Below, piece by piece: positions 7,774 to 14,730 of a stretch of 18,690 nt of DNA; within the stretch, counting starts at the first letter, position 1, and the number at the start of each line of letters is the position of its first letter. Under the pieces are notes generated by a model, which did no database searches, was not told the DNA's origin, and was given only the letters and a program-made list of their open reading frames with translations. The stretch spans positions 1 through 18,690 of the forward strand of contig JAMDCX010000093.1 in the NCBI GenBank assembly GCA_023489375.1, in the 5' to 3' direction. Origin of the DNA: Planctomycetota bacterium (GTDB lineage: Bacteria; Planctomycetota; Phycisphaerae; WQYP01). A program made the position numbers and the translations under genes.

Positions 7774-8133
7774 TTCGGGATGTGGCCATACTTTGCGGCC
7801 TTCAAATCGTAGTCCGTCTTCAGAGCATCCATTGATACTGCCGTTCCAATGAATCATTGGGAAGGGGTGACGGCGGGCGAGGACCAGGATACTTCTCGAA
7901 ATGCAACTTGCAGGCGGTTGTGGAGCTTTGACCAAATTGTAACCGTTCACGGCCAAGCCGAAGGGCCATAGTTAGGGCGGTTTTGGCGTACCCCAAAGTG
8001 GGGGCACCCCTTGTGGTGCGGGCTTCCAGCCTGCTCAGTCGCCTCATCGTTAATGGTTACACCAAATTTTATTGCTGCACCTTCTGACTCGATGCGGCGA
8101 GAGCTGATGCAGGCCACACCGAAGTTCACGGGA
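7774..8133. other. Convergent spacer with repeat remnants
   Basis: 360 bp between the ends of the Pat-like gene and the SNF2 gene. No strong terminator is visible for either. It holds a dispersed motif copy (7939-7952) and, from about 7976 to 8036, three small back-to-back hairpins: CCCCA/TGGGG, GCACC/GGTGC and GCGGGC/GCCTGC (one wobble pair). A partial motif GTTCACGG recurs at 8124-8131 in the same orientation as at 7945-7952. Confidence 0.5.
7939..7952 (+). repeat. Dispersed intergenic motif, copy 2
   Basis: GTAACCGTTCACGG, preceded by ATT. It differs from the copy at 11605-11619 only by one missing C, and from the copy at 11990-12004 (minus strand) by G against A near the end. Confidence 0.45.
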
Positions 8134-11100
8134 TTAACCCAGAGGAGCAAACAGGGCTTTAAGTTCTTCGTCCCCGAGTTGCAGTGGTATTTGGCCAGTA
8201 TCATCCAGAAGGCCGGCCACCAACTGGCGTTTGCGCTGCTGGAGGGCTTGAATTTTTTCTTCCACGGTTCCCTGGGTAATAAGTTTGTAGACAAATACTG
8301 TTTTATCCTGTCCGATGCGGTGGGCGCGATCGGTAGCCTGATTTTCCACCGCCGGATTCCACCACGGATCATAATGAATGACCGTATCGGCGGCGGTTAG
8401 ATTTAACCCTGTGCCGCCGGCTTTGAGACTGATTAAAAACAACGGCACCTTGCCGCTCTGAAATGATTGCACGGGCGTATCGCGGTCGCGCGTATCGCCG
8501 GTGAGGCGGACATAAGGAATTTTTAATTCCGCCAGCTTTTTGGCAATAAGTTCCAGCATGCTGGTGAATTGAGAAAACAGCAGAATTTTACGACCATCCT
8601 CAATCATGGCCGGCAGGGTTTGCGTAAGCCAGTCCATCTTGGCCGATTGCGTGACTTTTTGAGCACTGGCGAGCTTAACCAGCCGTGGGTCGCAGCAAAC
8701 TTGCCGCAGTTTCAACAGGGCTTCCAGAATAAAAATGTGGCTGCGGGCCAACCCCAGATTGGCAATCTGGTTGCGAACATGGCTTTCCATGGTTACGCGA
8801 ATACTTTCATAAAGATCCCGTTGAGTGCCGGAGAGTTCGATTTCCTGCACCATCTCATTTTTAGGCGGCAATTCCAGAGCTACTTCACTCTTGCGGCGTC
8901 GCAGCACCAGCGGAGCGATACGCTGGGCCAGTGCCTTGCGGCGCGCGGTATCTCCGGCTTTTTCCACTGGGTCCCGGAATAGCTGGCGGAATTGCCGATT
9001 GTTTCCCAGAAAGCCCGGCATGAGAAAATCGAAAATAGCCCAGAGTTCTCCAAGATGATTTTCCATGGGGGTTCCGGTCAAGGCCAGGCGATGGCGCGTT
9101 ATGAGTTTGCGGGCCGCCTGGGCGTATTGAGTGTTGGGATTTTTGACCATTTGGGCTTCGTCGAGAATAACCTGATGGTAGGGTTGCTTGATCAGAAAGT
9201 CCATATCCCGGGCCAGTAATTGATAACTGGTGATGATCAGATCAAATTGATCCAATTTTTCAAAATGTTCTTTTCGCCCGGAACCATGTAATACCAGCAC
9301 CCGCAAATCCGGTGCAAAACGCCGGCTTTCCTGGCGCCAATTTCCCATGAGACTTGTTGGCGCCACCACCAGAACAGGGCGGTCCAGACGCCCCGCCTGT
9401 TTTTCACATAGCAGATGTGCTAACGCCTGAACGGTTTTACCCAATCCCATATCATCGGCCAGGATGCCGGAAAGGTCACATTCCCGCAGGAATTGCAGCC
9501 AGTTCAGACCATGTTGCTGATAGGGACGTAATGTAGCAGCCAATCCCGAAGGTGGCATTATGACCATGGTGGAGGCCGTGCGGAGGCGTGTCAGGAGTTC
9601 ACGAACCTGTTGACTTCCGGACCATTGCCAGCCATCCACACCGGCAAATTGTGCCGCCCGCAGACGATCGGCCCGCAGGGGTCCAGTTTCATCCGCATTG
9701 ACGGCAAACAACTCCAGCAGCAGATCTTGAATGCGGTTCAATCTTTCCTGGGGAAGCTGTACATACCGTCCATCCGGCAGCTGAACTTCCAGTTTCTTTT
9801 TCCGAAAATACGCGGAAGAACTGTCCTCCGCAGTCAATATCTTACGCAGTATCGGAATCAGGCTGATGCGTGCACCATCAACAATTATTCCCAGATCAAC
9901 ATTGAACCATTTTTGATCGGAAGCGTCAGTAACGGTGGTATCCATGAACCAATCTTCAACCACGGCCCGCCGCAGCTTGCACGACTCGTCATATTCAATA
10001 ATCCAACCCTTGGCAGCCAGAGCTTTCATCGGGCCGTCCATCCATTTTTGCCAGCTTTCAAAGTCGTTGTCCGTCATCGCCCAGACTGGCACACCATATC
10101 CTTCCATGATACGCAATTGGGCCGCCTTTAATTCTTCCAGGCGTTTCCGCTCCAACGCCAGGTTGCGCACCGCGCAGTAACGTTGCCCGGCAATAAACCG
10201 ATCCAGCGTTGTTTCAGACTCGCTGGTTGTTGTACGCATGACGCCATACGCGAACTCGACATTTGCCCAGTGTGCACTCAGACCATCCAGTGCGCCGCTA
10301 TAATCGGAATAATGGACAGAAAATCCCATCATCCCCAAATCTAATCCACTATAGAGCTTTAACACCGGTTGTGGCGGCGCGTCAAACCACTGCGCTTCAG
10401 GAACTGGAGGCGGCAATGGTAACTCGTTGGCGGCGGAAAAGGCGGCAATGGTATTATGAAAGCGTGGTTGAATCGGCGGCGCGGACAGCCATCGTTGGGC
10501 TATCGGTGTGGGAAGCTCGGTTATCACCGGCCCGATGATATGGGCCGCTGTATCTACATAAATCAACGGTGATCCGCGAAAAACCGCCGCTGCCGGGGTA
10601 ACGGTCATGTTGGTACGCTGTATCAGATCGGATTCGGTAATCCAATCCGCCTTGCCTGGCCGTGGTGGTCCCCATGTCAGGGGCGAATTGGTATGCGACA
10701 TGAAAAAACAACGCCCGGTGGCGACTATTTTTTCCAATACCAATGTAGAATATTCATCGGAAATAATCAGTTGATGGTATTCTGAAGACGGTGAAAATCC
10801 TGAAAACATACGGAATATGTTGTGATCATCGGCTTGTGCCAGCTTGATATATCGGTTATGAATAAAAGGATCTATCTGTCGCGGAGATCCCGGACGGCCA
10901 TTCTTTTTGGTGACCGCTTTCATAACGGTAATTTCAAGTGTGTGGGGTATGTATCCTAACGCGGAAACAATATAGATAATCTGCGCACCAGCCGCTGCAG
11001 GTTTAGTATGGTGCCCGGTACTCTCCAGTTCCAGAACCCCATTTAATTGTTTAAGCCATTCCTGGATTTTCCAGGGCAGCGGTGCCTCTGGCGGCGATGG

Positions 11101-11502
11101 CATAATGGCCGAACCATTCGTTCCCTTTGGGGATTCCACCGCAGCGGGGCGTTGTTCCGGGTGACGTTGAAAATAAGCCTCCTGTTCCGCAATATCCTTG
11201 CGAAAATTGGTGATACTTTCCGCGCCGCCGATGGCAATCAGCAATGCTGAAATATGATGACACTGCGCACGGTGACCACACTCGCACGTTCCCACAACTT
11301 CTACCGTATCGTTTAGGCCATTTTGTACCTGGACTTGGACTGCAATAAGTGAGTTGTCATCTTCTTTGACAATTCCCTTAATTGTGGCTGTGGCCGGATC
11401 AAACTCAATGCGGCTGACCCGTTTGGCGGCAAAAAAGCCTGCTCCTTTAGCGATGCTTTCCGGAAGAAAGTTTTCGGCCAATTCGCCCAGATTCGTATTC
11501 AT
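8134..11502 (-). CDS. SWIM zinc-finger SNF2-family ATPase (DEAD/DEAH helicase superfamily 2)
   Basis: A 1122-residue nucleic-acid-dependent ATPase. A SWIM zinc finger lies near the N-terminus (C73-x-C75-x5-C81-x-H83), followed by about 550 residues of the poorly characterised N-terminal region typical of bacterial SNF2 proteins. The motor follows: motif I in DDMGLGKT with K689, motif II as DEAQ 781-784, LTGTPMEN near 806-813, motif IV LLFSQFTSMLEL, then AGGTGLNL, DPWWNPAVE and TDRAHRIGQ at about 1045-1063. These are the hallmark SNF2 signatures. Such proteins remodel protein-DNA complexes, and bacterial examples have been tied to RNA polymerase recycling (RapA) or DNA metabolism, so the precise job is unknown. 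No methylase or nuclease neighbour suggests a defence locus. The ATG at 11502 follows a GAGG that sits rather far (about 13 nt) upstream, and a DnaA box overlaps the start. Confidence 0.93.
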   Translation of the reverse strand: MNTNLGELAENFLPESIAKGAGFFAAKRVSRIEFDPATATIKGIVKEDDNSLIAVQVQVQNGLNDTVEVVGTCECGHRAQCHHISALLIAIGGAESITNFRKDIAEQEAYFQRHPEQRPAAVESPKGTNGSAIMPSPPEAPLPWKIQEWLKQLNGVLELESTGHHTKPAAAGAQIIYIVSALGYIPHTLEITVMKAVTKKNGRPGSPRQIDPFIHNRYIKLAQADDHNIFRMFSGFSPSSEYHQLIISDEYSTLVLEKIVATGRCFFMSHTNSPLTWGPPRPGKADWITESDLIQRTNMTVTPAAAVFRGSPLIYVDTAAHIIGPVITELPTPIAQRWLSAPPIQPRFHNTIAAFSAANELPLPPPVPEAQWFDAPPQPVLKLYSGLDLGMMGFSVHYSDYSGALDGLSAHWANVEFAYGVMRTTTSESETTLDRFIAGQRYCAVRNLALERKRLEELKAAQLRIMEGYGVPVWAMTDNDFESWQKWMDGPMKALAAKGWIIEYDESCKLRRAVVEDWFMDTTVTDASDQKWFNVDLGIIVDGARISLIPILRKILTAEDSSSAYFRKKKLEVQLPDGRYVQLPQERLNRIQDLLLELFAVNADETGPLRADRLRAAQFAGVDGWQWSGSQQVRELLTRLRTASTMVIMPPSGLAATLRPYQQHGLNWLQFLRECDLSGILADDMGLGKTVQALAHLLCEKQAGRLDRPVLVVAPTSLMGNWRQESRRFAPDLRVLVLHGSGRKEHFEKLDQFDLIITSYQLLARDMDFLIKQPYHQVILDEAQMVKNPNTQYAQAARKLITRHRLALTGTPMENHLGELWAIFDFLMPGFLGNNRQFRQLFRDPVEKAGDTARRKALAQRIAPLVLRRRKSEVALELPPKNEMVQEIELSGTQRDLYESIRVTMESHVRNQIANLGLARSHIFILEALLKLRQVCCDPRLVKLASAQKVTQSAKMDWLTQTLPAMIEDGRKILLFSQFTSMLELIAKKLAELKIPYVRLTGDTRDRDTPVQSFQSGKVPLFLISLKAGGTGLNLTAADTVIHYDPWWNPAVENQATDRAHRIGQDKTVFVYKLITQGTVEEKIQALQQRKRQLVAGLLDDTGQIPLQLGDEELKALFAPLG

Positions 11503-11510
11503 GTGGATAA
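11502..11510 (-). promoter_or_regulatory. Perfect DnaA box 1
   Basis: TTATCCACA on the minus strand. It overlaps the A of the SNF2 start codon and the 8 bases before it. The 11-mer TATTATCCACA is shared with the box at 11625-11633, in the same orientation. Confidence 0.35.
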
Positions 11511-11604
11511 TACTTCCTCAAATTTTCTTAAATTAAATAGTGTACGCTTTTCCCGGCAGGAGGCCAAATCAATTTCATGTTTGTTATTTACGCCGCCATT
11601 TATA

Positions 11605-11619
11605 GTAACCCGTTCACGG
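11605..11619 (+). repeat. Dispersed intergenic motif, copy 3
   Basis: GTAACCCGTTCACGG: copy 2 (7939-7952) with one extra C. It lies between the two DnaA boxes. Confidence 0.45.
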
Positions 11620-11624
11620 CGTTG

Positions 11625-11633
11625 TGTGGATAA
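11625..11633 (-). promoter_or_regulatory. Perfect DnaA box 2
   Basis: TTATCCACA on the minus strand, 123 bp from box 1 and in the same orientation, within gene-free DNA. No dnaA or dnaN gene is present in the window. Confidence 0.35.
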
Positions 11634-11747
11634 TATCTATAATTTACTGGCCTCGAAATATCACATTAAAGCTGGGTCAGGCCTTGCGTCTTATGGTATC
11701 CTCTGGCCCCCCCAAAATGCCGTGTATATCGTAAGGCGGTTTTGACC

Positions 11748-11762
11748 ATACCCGCGGGGTAT
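11748..11762. promoter_or_regulatory. Inverted repeat ATACCC-GCG-GGGTAT
   Basis: A perfect 6-bp arm repeat with a 3-bp centre, followed by TATAAAG. It sits at the start of the degenerate GGCGGTTTTG repeat (11736). The paralogous place near 7988 also carries a TACCCC/TGGGG hairpin, so it may be part of the repeat rather than an operator. Confidence 0.25.
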
Positions 11763-11903
11763 ATAAAGTATCCTGGGATCGCGGTCGTCTCGCCCGCCGT
11801 TGCCCCCCAAAGAACCGTTGGTACAACATTGGCAGTGGATGCTCTGGAGGCGGGTCTCGAGTGGCTTACAAACGAAATGACTGGTAACAATCTGATACAG
11901 GAA

Positions 11904-11929
11904 TTTGTAACCGGAATATGTTCATAACC
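11904..11929 (+). repeat. Dispersed intergenic motif, divergent copy
   Basis: TTTGTAACCGG and GTTCATAACC flank 5 nt of unrelated sequence. Both flanking blocks match the copy at 2121-2146 (minus strand), while the central TCAC is lost. This makes it the weakest of the five. Confidence 0.3.
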
Positions 11930-11989
11930 GCAAATAACAATATCCGCAATGTGAAAGGCTATGTGTTCCCATCGAGTGTTTCACTTTTG

Positions 11990-12004
11990 CCTGTGAACGG
12001 TTAC
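11990..12004 (-). repeat. Dispersed intergenic motif, copy 4
   Basis: The minus strand reads GTAACCGTTCACAGG. It lies about 190 bp upstream of the histone-like gene, next to the AT-rich stretch. Confidence 0.45.
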
Positions 12005-12191
12005 TCATAACGAAATATAGCGGTATATTTTCATATTGACGAATTATAGGAAGAATTATTGTTATTTTCTTTGATTGTATGTTGAATCTTGATCCGATAA
12101 TCATCATAATATATGCTTGTCTTTGTCTAATCGGCAAGGGATGTAATCCGCCGGGACAGGGCATTGAACTATCGTGAAGGAACGCGATCCT

Positions 12192-12404
12192 ATGCAGGAA
12201 TATGACACACTCAAACAATTAATCGACTCGGCAGCCGAGGATATATCCAAAGCTGAAGGTGGTAACAGAAATGCGGGAATACGGGCACGTAAGACCATGC
12301 AGCAAATTCGCGAAACCGCCCAAAATATCCGGATGAAGATTCTGGAATTACGCGGGCAGGAGCAGTCCGCGCCCGCATCAGACGTTACACCTCCGCAGAG
12401 TTAA
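12192..12404 (+). CDS. Histone H1-like protein (Hc1-type), small DNA-binding protein
   Basis: A 70-residue basic helical protein. The core GGNRNAGIRARKTMQQI followed by AQNIRMKILELR matches, as I recall the family, the consensus GNKAAGTRARKxxxEIxxLAxxxR of short bacterial histone H1/Hc1-like proteins found in Bacteroidetes, Chlamydiae and planctomycetes. These bind and compact DNA in the nucleoid. The tail is Pro/Ser/Ala-rich rather than the Lys-rich repeat of chlamydial Hc1, so DNA binding would rest on the core. The ATG at 12192 is preferred because AAGGAA lies 9 nt upstream and the family starts near MxxYxxLxxLI. A GTG at 12174 is in frame but would overlap that site. The last 20 bp overlap the end of convergent tilS. 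Confidence 0.75.
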   Translation: MQEYDTLKQLIDSAAEDISKAEGGNRNAGIRARKTMQQIRETAQNIRMKILELRGQEQSAPASDVTPPQS

Positions 12405-13470
12405 CGCCATAATCGCCGACTTTTTCGGCTGTGTGATCAGGCCGCTGCGCATCTTTGTGTATCGTCTGGATCACGCGGATGCGATCCGGATTAAGTATTA
12501 ATGTTACACGGCCTGCGAACTGTATGGTTGTACGCGCAGTTGTAGTGCGCAGTGTATCTAATACCTCCAGCAAGTTAGCGGTGTTAATGCCGTCCATGTC
12601 ACCACTGACAGAGGAAATTGCAATGCGCAGTGCCAGCGCTGCCGGCGCCGGCGCCGCACTGGCAATGACATTGCGTGCCAGGCTGGCGCCGCTACGATAG
12701 TGCCGATAGCGGGCGGTACGCAGTAATTGCCGGGCATGTTCGTTTAAAAAATCAGCCGTTGCCCGGTCATGTCGGCTATTGCGCTGCAGCAGTTCCCGGA
12801 TGCGTGGTTGATAGGTTTCTAAAATGGGCAGCAACTCATGCCGGATGCGATTACGGAAAAACCGTTGATCCAAATTACTGCGATCTTCCCGCCAGGAGGT
12901 GCCCAGGCTCATAAGCCAGGTACGCAGCTTTGACCGGGGCCAGGGCAGCAGTGGACGTACTATCCGGATTTTTCCGCGGCGATCATCATCATTCATGCCG
13001 GCCAGCCCTGTAACTCCAGCCCCGCGCAACATCCGCATCAGGATGGTTTCCGCCTGATCGTCAGCATGATGGGCTAAAGCTATGACGGGGCATTGATTCT
13101 GGCGGGCCAGAGCCAGCAGAGCCTTATACCGGGCGTCCCGCGCACTATTCTCGCTGACGATTTTTAATTGGTGCGCAGGCTGGATATTAAGGTCCTGGTG
13201 ATGGAAAGGCAGGTCCAACGAACGCGCCAGGCGACGTACAAAGTCCTCATCCCGTCGGGATTCCTGTCCCCGCAGATGGTGGTTGACATGTCCGACCATC
13301 AGCTTCCAATGCCAGAAATCTGATTGATTCACCGCATGTAAAAGCCGCACAAGTGCCACACTGTCGGCCCCGCCGGAACAGGCTATGAGAATACGTGCGG
13401 CGGGTTCCAGCAACCGTCGCCGGTGCAAGTATTGGTCAAGCTCTTGAATAAGACCCCGGGGCGCTGGCAT
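12385..13470 (-). CDS. tilS: tRNA(Ile)-lysidine synthase
   Basis: A 361-residue enzyme that uses ATP to attach lysine to C34 of tRNA-Ile(CAU), changing both codon reading (AUA) and charging. The PP-loop SGGADS (32-37) binds ATP. HVNHHLRGQES (61-71), ALAHHADDQAETILMRMLRG (131-150) and the RNRIRHELLP segment (206-215) are all diagnostic for the N-type ATP pyrophosphatase core of TilS. It is shorter than E. coli TilS (about 430), with an abbreviated C-terminal part, as in many short TilS forms. The ATG at 13470 is chosen because the family starts shortly before the PP-loop and AGGA sits about 6-7 nt upstream. The longer open frame to 13656 would run through the divergent gene. The start codons of the two divergent genes are only about 10 bp apart. 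Confidence 0.93.
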   Translation of the reverse strand: MPAPRGLIQELDQYLHRRRLLEPAARILIACSGGADSVALVRLLHAVNQSDFWHWKLMVGHVNHHLRGQESRRDEDFVRRLARSLDLPFHHQDLNIQPAHQLKIVSENSARDARYKALLALARQNQCPVIALAHHADDQAETILMRMLRGAGVTGLAGMNDDDRRGKIRIVRPLLPWPRSKLRTWLMSLGTSWREDRSNLDQRFFRNRIRHELLPILETYQPRIRELLQRNSRHDRATADFLNEHARQLLRTARYRHYRSGASLARNVIASAAPAPAALALRIAISSVSGDMDGINTANLLEVLDTLRTTTARTTIQFAGRVTLILNPDRIRVIQTIHKDAQRPDHTAEKVGDYGVNSAEV

Positions 13471-13480
13471 AATACATCCT

Positions 13481-14356
13481 ATGAAATACCAGTTTAATTT
13501 TAACGCCATATTCGTCCTGCGGCCATGGAAACAATTGTTCGTACAAGTATCGGACCTGGAGAGTCTTATTAATGACGTGCCGAAGCGATATGCCTGGCGA
13601 TGGCCATGTAAGTTACCGTCGGTTTCGCACAACGCGCTACGGGGTATTATCCTCATTATCGTTATGGCGGCGGTGAGTTGCTGCGTCAGTACTACGATTC
13701 TCAGGGCTCAAAGCCTTAACAGCATCCTCGCTCATGCTCGAATCACGACCGCGCCGGCAAGTGGAAAATTCCGCCCTGATGATAATGTCCATCCCTTTGC
13801 GACTACCAACGGTGACACCAATCTGGCAGTACGCCATGGTTGTGTCCGGTTAAGCGATGGCCGCGTTATTTGTGGGCAGGTGTGGACGACACTGAAAACA
13901 CCGTTCCGGGTCTGGCTGGCAAATATCAAGCAATACCGTGACTTGGATATACGCTTGATAAAAAGTATTCGGGTCCATGTTCTGGCCGCCCGGGAACTTC
14001 GCGCCTGGCGATTCCAGCAGGAAGGCAGTGATATTAAGAACTACGCACAACACTCCCGCCCGCGCATCAGCTTCGCGTACAGCTTTACCATGCTCAATGG
14101 CAAAACTATCACCGGTACACTCGAGGCGCCGTTGTATGTACGTTCCGCCGGACATACCCACGATCTTATTATGTATAAAAGAGTGGAAGGTAAACCCGGT
14201 GAAAAAATCTCGGCAGTGGTGTATGTGAAATCTGTTACTCTTCAAATCACGCCGGCGCTGCGGCGTTATGCCGCCGGCCTGACACGCCATTTACCTTTGA
14301 TTCATTGGCGGCACATGCTGGCCGGGCCTCATAACCCGCGTGGAGTTGCGCCATGA
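13481..14356 (+). CDS. Unrecognised membrane-anchored or secreted protein
   Basis: 291 residues, not assigned to a named family. One hydrophobic segment (about 55-74, GIILIIVMAAVSCCVSTTIL) looks like a signal anchor or signal peptide. The rest (about 118-255) is soluble and beta-rich, with two similar turns, VRLSDGRVICGQV (122-134) and FTMLNGKTITGTL (202-214), each followed by a strand ending in a hydrophobic patch. The pattern reminds me of uncharacterised planctomycete envelope proteins, but I cannot name one. The start is unsure: the ATG at 13481 lacks a ribosome-binding site and lies only 10 bp from the tilS start, leaving no room for a promoter. The in-frame GTG at 13580 would leave a normal 21-residue lead before the hydrophobic segment. 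It ends about 370 bp upstream of floA. Confidence 0.65.
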   Translation: MKYQFNFNAIFVLRPWKQLFVQVSDLESLINDVPKRYAWRWPCKLPSVSHNALRGIILIIVMAAVSCCVSTTILRAQSLNSILAHARITTAPASGKFRPDDNVHPFATTNGDTNLAVRHGCVRLSDGRVICGQVWTTLKTPFRVWLANIKQYRDLDIRLIKSIRVHVLAARELRAWRFQQEGSDIKNYAQHSRPRISFAYSFTMLNGKTITGTLEAPLYVRSAGHTHDLIMYKRVEGKPGEKISAVVYVKSVTLQITPALRRYAAGLTRHLPLIHWRHMLAGPHNPRGVAP

Positions 14357-14730
14357 ATTCTTGCCGTGCATTTTCCACGGGAATTGAAACATGGCTATAA
14401 AGGTGACAGATGGGCATTCATCCCCGGAACATATCCACCAGACCAAATATGCGGCCAGGCAGGGTGTGCTGTGCCGAGATTCTGGTGCGGCCATATTTTT
14501 GGCAATGCTTGATTCCCCCATCCGTTTCGTAGCCTTGTACCGCCAAATTCCATTTTAGCCGCGTGGCCTTGGCCCACGCGTTAACTCTGAAAATCTCGCC
14601 CCCTCCAAAAAATCTGGCCGTACACGATGCGCCTGAATTTAATGAAAGTGCATTGACAACGTAAAGGTAGCGCCATACGCTTATGTAGATTTCTGTTCGT
14701 GGCTTTTGGCAAAAGAAACAGGGGGTATAT
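14357..14730. other. Spacer upstream of floA
   Basis: 374 bp. A 55-codon frame (14391-14558, plus) has no good ribosome-binding site and no recognisable product. The region holds a 7-bp perfect hairpin (14560-14580) and the floA ribosome-binding site. A promoter for floA is expected here but none could be fixed by eye. Confidence 0.5.
14560..14580. terminator. 7-bp hairpin CGCGTGG/CCACGCG
   Basis: Perfect arms with a 7-nt loop, about 200 bp after the membrane-protein gene and 150 bp before floA. The sequence after it is not T-rich, so it may be a factor-dependent terminator, an operator or a repeat remnant. Confidence 0.25.

Larger units (their letters stand above)
11503..12191. other. Spacer with DnaA boxes, repeats and an AT-rich block
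   Basis: About 690 bp without a convincing gene. It contains two perfect DnaA boxes, three copies of the dispersed motif (11605, 11904, 11990), and a second degenerate repeat starting GGCGGTTTTG at 11736. A 15-bp inverted repeat ATACCC-GCG-GGGTAT lies at 11748-11762. A markedly AT-rich stretch runs from about 12005 to 12120, just before the histone-like gene. Short frames at 11742-11927 (+) and 11666-11890 (-) have no ribosome-binding site and no recognisable product. Confidence 0.5.

Noticed and set aside
8134..11502. Defence island around the SNF2 gene
   Set aside because: Neighbours are a Pat-like enzyme, a histone-like gene and tilS. None of the usual defence partners is present.
11742..11927. 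61-codon plus-strand frame in the DnaA-box spacer
   Set aside because: No ribosome-binding site, and it runs through the repeat motifs. Likely fortuitous.
11503..12191. Chromosomal replication origin
   Set aside because: Only two boxes were found, and neither dnaA nor dnaN is near. Kept as a finding about DnaA boxes but not annotated as an origin.
14391..14558. 55-codon plus-strand frame upstream of floA
   Set aside because: No convincing ribosome-binding site or protein-like pattern, and an equally open frame exists on the other strand.
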